Shown: piece after piece, positions 59,770 through 64,000 of the stretch
Layout of the letters: every line of letters begins with the position of its first letter
How positions within the stretch are numbered: the stretch's first letter is position 1
Assembly: GCF_029626155.1 (NCBI RefSeq)
Contig: NZ_JARUBL010000001.1
Span: forward strand, 1,984,001 to 2,048,000
Length of the DNA: 64,000 bases
Origin: Solwaraspora sp. WMMD1047
GTDB lineage: Bacteria; Actinomycetota; Actinomycetes; Mycobacteriales; Micromonosporaceae
Reading direction: 5' to 3'
Program-made: the position numbers and the translations under genes
Notes under the pieces: model-generated
What the model was told of the DNA's origin: nothing
Databases searched by the model: none
Seen by the model: the letters and a program-made list of their open reading frames with translations, nothing else

Positions 59770-61077
59770 TCAGGCGACCGAGCCGAACATCTGGGTCCAG
59801 TAGAGGGTGCCGTCGGCGGCCGCCGCGATCCCCACCCCGATCGCCTTCGCGTCGCAGTTGAGGATGTTGGCCCGGTGGCCAGGGCTGTTCATCCAGCCCT
59901 CCATCACCGCCGCGGGGGTGCGGTAGCCGGCGGCGACGTTCTCGCCGATCGCCCGCCGGTAGCCGGCCCGTTCCGCGCGGTCCCAGGGGGAGCTGCCGTC
60001 ACTGCCGGTGTGCGACATGTTCTCGGTCTCGGCCTGGTCCTCGCTGTGCAGCCGGGAGGCGGTGGCCAGCTGGTTGTTGGACTGCACCGTCCCGCAGCCG
60101 TTGGCGGTCCGCTCCCGGTTGACCAGCTCGATGACCTGGCCCTCCCGGGTGTCGGCGGTCGGCGCCGCGGCGGGGGCGGCGGCCCGGGACCGGGTACGGG
60201 TCGGGGTGGGACTGCTGCGGCGGGCCTTCGACGGGGTGGCCGAGGGGGTCGGCGCGGCGGCGGCGGACGGCGACGGGGTGGGGGTGGCGTCGGGGCTCGG
60301 CGCGGCCGGCGGCGACTCCTCGCCGAGCAGCCCGTACTCGGCTTCGCCGGCGCCGGGTTCCGGCAGATCCCCGGCGGCGTTCGCAGGTCGGGCGTCGTCG
60401 CCGTCACCGGCGAAGCTCGGCGGCAGCAGCGCCGCGCCGATCCCGAGCCCGAGCAGCAGTACACCGACCAGCACGGCGAGCCCGATCGGCAGCGGCCAAC
60501 GGCCCGGGCTGCGGTGCCGGCCGGACCGGGTCTGGTCCGGCTCGACCCGGCGGGAGCCGGCCGGCCGCGGAGCCGGTCGCGAATCGGGTCCCCGGCCGGA
60601 CCCGTCTCCGGTGGCCGCGTCGTCGTCGTACGGATCCAGCGGGTGTTCCCCGTCAGCGCGGTACGGGTCGTCGCCGTACCGGTCAGCGCCGTCGACGCGG
60701 TACCGGTCAGCGTCGTCGACGCGGTACCGGTCAGCGTCGTACCGGTTGGCCCCGTACCCGTCGGCCCCGTACCGGTCGGCGGGGTGTGGCGGGTCGGTCT
60801 GGTACGGGTCGGGGGCGTGCGAGGTGGCGGCCGACCGGTCCCAGGCCGGCTCGGTTGATCGGCCGGCGGGCTCCCGGTGAAATTCCGGATACCCCTCGCC
60901 GGGAGGGTTGTACTCGGGGAAGCCGTTCGGCAGGTGGCCGTTGTGCGGCCGGGCATCGTCGGCGGGGCCGGACCGGCCGCCCCATTGGCCGGACGGTGGA
61001 TACGGCTGGCGATCCGCCGACGGCTCGGTACGCCAGGGCGTACCGTCTTGATCGATCGGATCGGTCCACCCGTGCAC
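59770..61077 (-). CDS. membrane-anchored CAP-domain protein
   Basis: 435 aa from GTG 61077, with GGAGG 8 nt upstream; an in-frame TTG 22 codons earlier lacks such a site. The N-terminal 200 residues are hydrophilic with Tyr/Arg/Asp repeats (RYRVDDADRYRVDGADRYGD). One membrane helix (LPIGLAVLVGVLLLGLGIGA) is followed by a Pro/Ser/Thr linker and the CAP domain: VIELVNRERTANGCGTVQSN, RLHSEDQAETENMSHTGSDG, ENVAAGYRTPAAVMEGWMNS and PGHRANILN. Probably an extracellular wall-associated domain. The domain is in the usual C-terminal place. Confidence 0.92.
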   Translation of the reverse strand: MHGWTDPIDQDGTPWRTEPSADRQPYPPSGQWGGRSGPADDARPHNGHLPNGFPEYNPPGEGYPEFHREPAGRSTEPAWDRSAATSHAPDPYQTDPPHPADRYGADGYGANRYDADRYRVDDADRYRVDGADRYGDDPYRADGEHPLDPYDDDAATGDGSGRGPDSRPAPRPAGSRRVEPDQTRSGRHRSPGRWPLPIGLAVLVGVLLLGLGIGAALLPPSFAGDGDDARPANAAGDLPEPGAGEAEYGLLGEESPPAAPSPDATPTPSPSAAAAPTPSATPSKARRSSPTPTRTRSRAAAPAAAPTADTREGQVIELVNRERTANGCGTVQSNNQLATASRLHSEDQAETENMSHTGSDGSSPWDRAERAGYRRAIGENVAAGYRTPAAVMEGWMNSPGHRANILNCDAKAIGVGIAAAADGTLYWTQMFGSVA

Positions 61078-61452
61078 GCGCCGGCCTCCGCTGTCGTCTG
61101 GTCTGACTGCTGCGACGGTACGGGCGCCTGATGGGGTGGGCAACGTGGCTAAGGAAGATATAAGGCTGTCTACAGGTAGGCGTTGACCTGCGGAAACGCG
61201 TCAGGCGCTACACTGTGTGGTGTCCGAACAGTGATCTTGTTCGTGCCTCACGGCGACCCCTTGGGCAAGACGGTGGTCGACACGCTGGTGATTCACGTCC
61301 CAGGAAACTTGACGTGGCGGGGGCGCCGGCAGATTATATAGGTGTCGCCAGTCGCGCCCGACCATGCCCGCGTGTTCTCCGTGGGTGGGCAGTCGCGAAC
61401 AGTTGGGCGCGCGTTGGCCGGCCTTTCCGGCAGCGCATTACAAGGAGACGAT
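61078..61452. other. intergenic region with candidate promoters
   Basis: 375 bases without a gene. TACACT follows TTGACC by about 20 nt near 61182-61213, and TTGACG (61309-61314) is followed after 19-20 nt by TTATAT; either could drive the small coiled-coil gene. AAGGAGA just before 61453 is its ribosome binding site. Confidence 0.4.
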
Positions 61453-61647
61453 ATGGCGAAGGCCCTCTACGGCCACGTTGGTGCAGCGCCCGATCGGCGT
61501 CTGCTCGACGAGGTCACCCGGTTGCGTTCCCGGGTACAGGCACTGGAGTTCGAGATCACGCGGTTGCGCGCCGAGAACGATCGGCTCGCTGCTGCGGCGG
61601 CCGAGGCAGACGATCTGCTGCGGCTCGCCGAGCCCGCGCTGACCTGA
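61453..61647 (+). CDS. small coiled-coil protein
   Basis: 64 aa from ATG 61453, with AAGGAGA 7 nt upstream. Apart from an N-terminal KALYGHVGAAPDRR the protein is one amphipathic helix (LLDEVTRLRSRVQALEFEIT, RLRAENDRLAAAAAEADDLL). Conserved small protein of this type exists in Micromonosporaceae; function unknown. Confidence 0.75.
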   Translation: MAKALYGHVGAAPDRRLLDEVTRLRSRVQALEFEITRLRAENDRLAAAAAEADDLLRLAEPALT

Positions 61648-61708
61648 TCGCCGGGGCGCCGGGTGACCGGCGCCCACCGCCTGACACCTGGATCGCAGCA
61701 ACAAGATC

Positions 61709-61743
61709 GCGCGCCGACACACCCGTGGCGGCGCGCATTTTTT
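61709..61743 (+). terminator. rho-independent terminator
   Basis: GCGCGCCG (61709-61716) pairs with CGGCGCGC (61729-61736), followed by ATTTTTT. It ends the small coiled-coil gene. The remaining gap up to 61966 (319 nt in all from 61648) shows no gene but should hold the smc promoter. Confidence 0.88.
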
Positions 61744-61966
61744 GTGCCTGGACGGCCATCTTTTGCGGCAGTGCCGGGCGATTTTCCATTTTTGTGGTAG
61801 TTGGATCGCCCGGCGGGCCGCCCGTGGGCATTGGATACGCTGCTCAGAGCGTGCCGACAGGTGACCGGCACGGTACGGGGTTACCCTCCGGGGTGACCGG
61901 TCCGGCGGGACGGCGGTGGACGGGGTCCAGCCACCCGGCGGTCACCTCGGACGAGGATCGGAAAGC

Positions 61967-64000
61967 GTGTATCTCAAGAGCCTGACGGTGAAGGGCTTCA
62001 AGTCCTTCGCCTCCACCACGGCGTTGAAACTGGAGCCGGGGATCACCTGCGTGGTGGGTCCCAACGGCTCCGGCAAGTCCAACGTCGTCGACGCCATCGC
62101 CTGGGTGCTCGGCGAACACAGCGCCAAGGCGCTGCGGGGCGGCAAGATGGAGGACGTCATCTTCGCCGGCACGGCCGGCCGGGCGCCGCTGGGCCGGGCC
62201 GAGGTCACCCTCACCATCGACAACACCGACGGCGCGCTGCCGATCGACTACACCGAGGTCTCCATCACCCGGCGGATGTTCCGCTCCGGGGAGAGCGCGT
62301 ACGAGATCAACGGCGACTCCTGCCGGCTGCTCGACATCCAGGAGCTGCTCTCCGACTCGGGCATCGGCAGGGAGATGCACGTCATCGTCGGTCAGGGCCA
62401 GCTCGACGCCGTCCTGCACGCCAAGCCGGAGGACCGGCGGGCGTTCATCGAGGAGGCGGCCGGTGTCCTCAAGCACCGCAAGCGCAAGGAAAAGGCGCTG
62501 CGCAAGCTCGACGCGATGCAGACCAACCTCAACCGCCTCACCGACCTGACCGCCGAGCTGCGCCGCCAGCTCAAACCGCTGGGCCGGCAGGCCGAGGTGG
62601 CCCGGCGGGCCGCCACCATCCAGTCCGACCTGCGCGACGCCCGACTGCGGCTGCTCGCCGACGACCTGGCCACCCTGCGCTCCACACTGGACAAGGAGAT
62701 CGCCGACGAGACCGCGCTGCGTCAGCGGCGCGAGCAGGTCGAGGCCGAGCACACCGAGCTGCAGCACCGGCTCGCCGAACTGGAGGCCGCGCTCGCCGAG
62801 GACGCCCCGCTGCTGGCGTCGGCCCAGGACACCTGGTACCGCCTCTCCGCCCTGCAGGAGCGGTTCCGCTCCACCGAGCAGCTGGCCCGGGAACGACTGC
62901 GGCATCTGAGCAGCGCCGGTGACGACGAACGTCCCGGCCGCGACCCGGACCAGCTCGCCGCCGAGGCCGAGCGGGTCCGGGCCCAGGAGGCGGAGCTGCG
63001 GGCCGCCCTGACCGAGGACCAGGTCCGACTGGCCGAGGCGGTCGAGGGACGCCAGCAGCTGGAACGGCAGCTCGCCGAGGCCGAACGCGCGCTGGTCGCC
63101 GCGGCCAAGGCGATCGCCGACCGGCGGGAGGGACTGGCCAAGCTGACCGGGCAGGTCAACTCGGCCCGCGCCCGGACCGGCTCGGCGGCCGAGGAGATCT
63201 CCCGGCTGGCCGCCGCGCACGCCGACGCCCAGGCCCGGGCGCAGCAGGCCCAGGCCGACCTCGACGCGGTCGCCGCCCAGTCCTCCGAGGCCGACCGGGA
63301 CAACGCCGACCTGGACGCCCGGCACGCCGAGGCGCTGGCCGCTCAGGAGGCGGCCACCGCGACCGTCCGCTCGCTGTCGGACGCCGAGCGGGCCGCGGAG
63401 AAGGAGGCGGCCACCTGGAAGGCCCGCCAGGACGCGCTGGAGATGGGGCTGCGCCGCAAGGACGGGGCCGGTGCGCTGCTGGCCCGCGCCGGCGAGGTGC
63501 CGGGCCTGCTCGGCGGCCTGGCCGGCCTGCTGACGGTGGCGCCCGGACACGAGGCGGCGCTGGCCGCCGCGCTCGGCGCCCTCGCCGACGCGGTCGCGGT
63601 CAGCGGGGTCGACGAGGCGGCCGAGGCGATGCGGCTGCTCAAGATCGCCGACGCCGGCCGGGCCAGCATCCTGGTCGGTGGGGTGGCCGGGCCGGGCATG
63701 ATCGGGTCGGCCGACGCGCTGCGCCCACAGCTGCCCGACGGCGCCCGCTGGGCACCGGACCTGGTCGGCTGCCCGGACGACATCCGCCCGGCGGTGCACC
63801 GGGCGCTGCGTGACGTCGTACTCGTGAATGATCTTGAGGCGGCGACCCGGCTGGCGGCCGCGAACCCGGAGCTGCGCGCGGTCACCCCGGACGGGGACGT
63901 GGTCGGCGCCTACGCGGCGGCCGGCGGCTCGGCCAAGGCGCCCAGCTACATCGAGGTGCAGGCGGCCGTCGAGGAGGCCCGCGCCAACCGCGCCGCCGCC
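61967..64000 (+). CDS. smc: chromosome segregation protein SMC (3' end beyond the window)
   Basis: 678 codons from GTG 61967, open to the right edge. N-terminal ATPase half: YLKSLTVKGFKSFASTTALK, CVVGPNGSGKSNVVDAIAWV (Walker A), VIVGQGQLDAVL (Q-loop region). A long coiled coil begins near residue 165 (AGVLKHRKRKEKALRKLDAM). The hinge starts around LGGLAGLLTVAPGHEAALAA. The signature and Walker B motifs would be in the missing part. Gene order mutM...smc is conserved. Confidence 0.96.
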   Translation, partial: MYLKSLTVKGFKSFASTTALKLEPGITCVVGPNGSGKSNVVDAIAWVLGEHSAKALRGGKMEDVIFAGTAGRAPLGRAEVTLTIDNTDGALPIDYTEVSITRRMFRSGESAYEINGDSCRLLDIQELLSDSGIGREMHVIVGQGQLDAVLHAKPEDRRAFIEEAAGVLKHRKRKEKALRKLDAMQTNLNRLTDLTAELRRQLKPLGRQAEVARRAATIQSDLRDARLRLLADDLATLRSTLDKEIADETALRQRREQVEAEHTELQHRLAELEAALAEDAPLLASAQDTWYRLSALQERFRSTEQLARERLRHLSSAGDDERPGRDPDQLAAEAERVRAQEAELRAALTEDQVRLAEAVEGRQQLERQLAEAERALVAAAKAIADRREGLAKLTGQVNSARARTGSAAEEISRLAAAHADAQARAQQAQADLDAVAAQSSEADRDNADLDARHAEALAAQEAATATVRSLSDAERAAEKEAATWKARQDALEMGLRRKDGAGALLARAGEVPGLLGGLAGLLTVAPGHEAALAAALGALADAVAVSGVDEAAEAMRLLKIADAGRASILVGGVAGPGMIGSADALRPQLPDGARWAPDLVGCPDDIRPAVHRALRDVVLVNDLEAATRLAAANPELRAVTPDGDVVGAYAAAGGSAKAPSYIEVQAAVEEARANRAAA

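Noticed and set aside
61945-61970. CGAGGATCGGAAA before smc, similar to the CRISPR tail
   Set aside because: One mismatch to the element at 5561, but there is no stem before it and it overlaps the smc ribosome binding region; taken as chance.

Overview
The window is high-GC actinobacterial chromosomal DNA, most likely from the Micromonosporaceae. The inference rests on the GTG-rich starts, the DUF3515/Lrp/thiL and rpmB/DAK2/recG/rsmD/coaD/DUF177/rpmF/plsX/rnc/mutM/smc gene orders, DUF397 and DUF5753-type XRE proteins, and leaderless promoters with TAnnnT -10 elements. No rRNA or tRNA gene was seen.

Left part (1-16 kb, accessory): an edge-truncated WXG-like protein gene and a secreted protein gene lie left of CRISPR array 1 (2828-3751). 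A divergent toxin-antitoxin island follows. A complete type I-C system is then laid out as cas3-cas5-cas8c-cas7 (5747-11398), an inward-facing toxin-antitoxin pair on the opposite strand (11455-12152), cas4-cas1-cas2 (12216-14205) and array 2 (14330-15554). Repeats are 37 nt, with a 9-bp stem and an 11-nt tail. Between two perfect hairpins upstream of cas3 there is a crRNA-like element: a small stem, an 11-nt tail differing from the CRISPR tail at one base, a 37-nt spacer-like segment, then a perfect 13-bp hairpin. I read it as a candidate CreR/CreA-type guide RNA. The five leader-proximal repeats of array 2 carry a different 11-nt tail. This traces to an abutting truncated repeat at 14698-14760 and looks like a record of ruler-based spacer integration. 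A frame-broken GntR gene and an intact one close the island.

Middle (16-24 kb): an unknown protein with a DivIVA-like partner, a DUF397/XRE pair, small orphan proteins, ddl, a leaderless membrane-protein/HTH pair, DUF3515, an Lrp-type RAM protein, thiL and a MOSC protein.

25-41 kb: a type VII (ESX-like) secretion locus with WXG100-type proteins, a degenerate mycosin, a soluble sensor kinase, EccC, an EspC-like protein, a repeat-rich exported-type protein, a YbaB/EbfC-like protein, EccD, EccB and a NarL-type response regulator. No EccE was recognised. The mycosin-like protein has lost all three expected catalytic residues.

41-45 kb: an ECF sigma factor, a membrane anti-sigma-like protein, a membrane-anchored protein, a DUF6529 membrane protein and a Rieske lipoprotein, then a GNAT acetyltransferase. 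45-64 kb: housekeeping genes interrupted by an HNH/DUF222 gene, an LPXTG surface protein, a GH114-like lipoprotein and a CAP-domain protein. The window ends inside smc.
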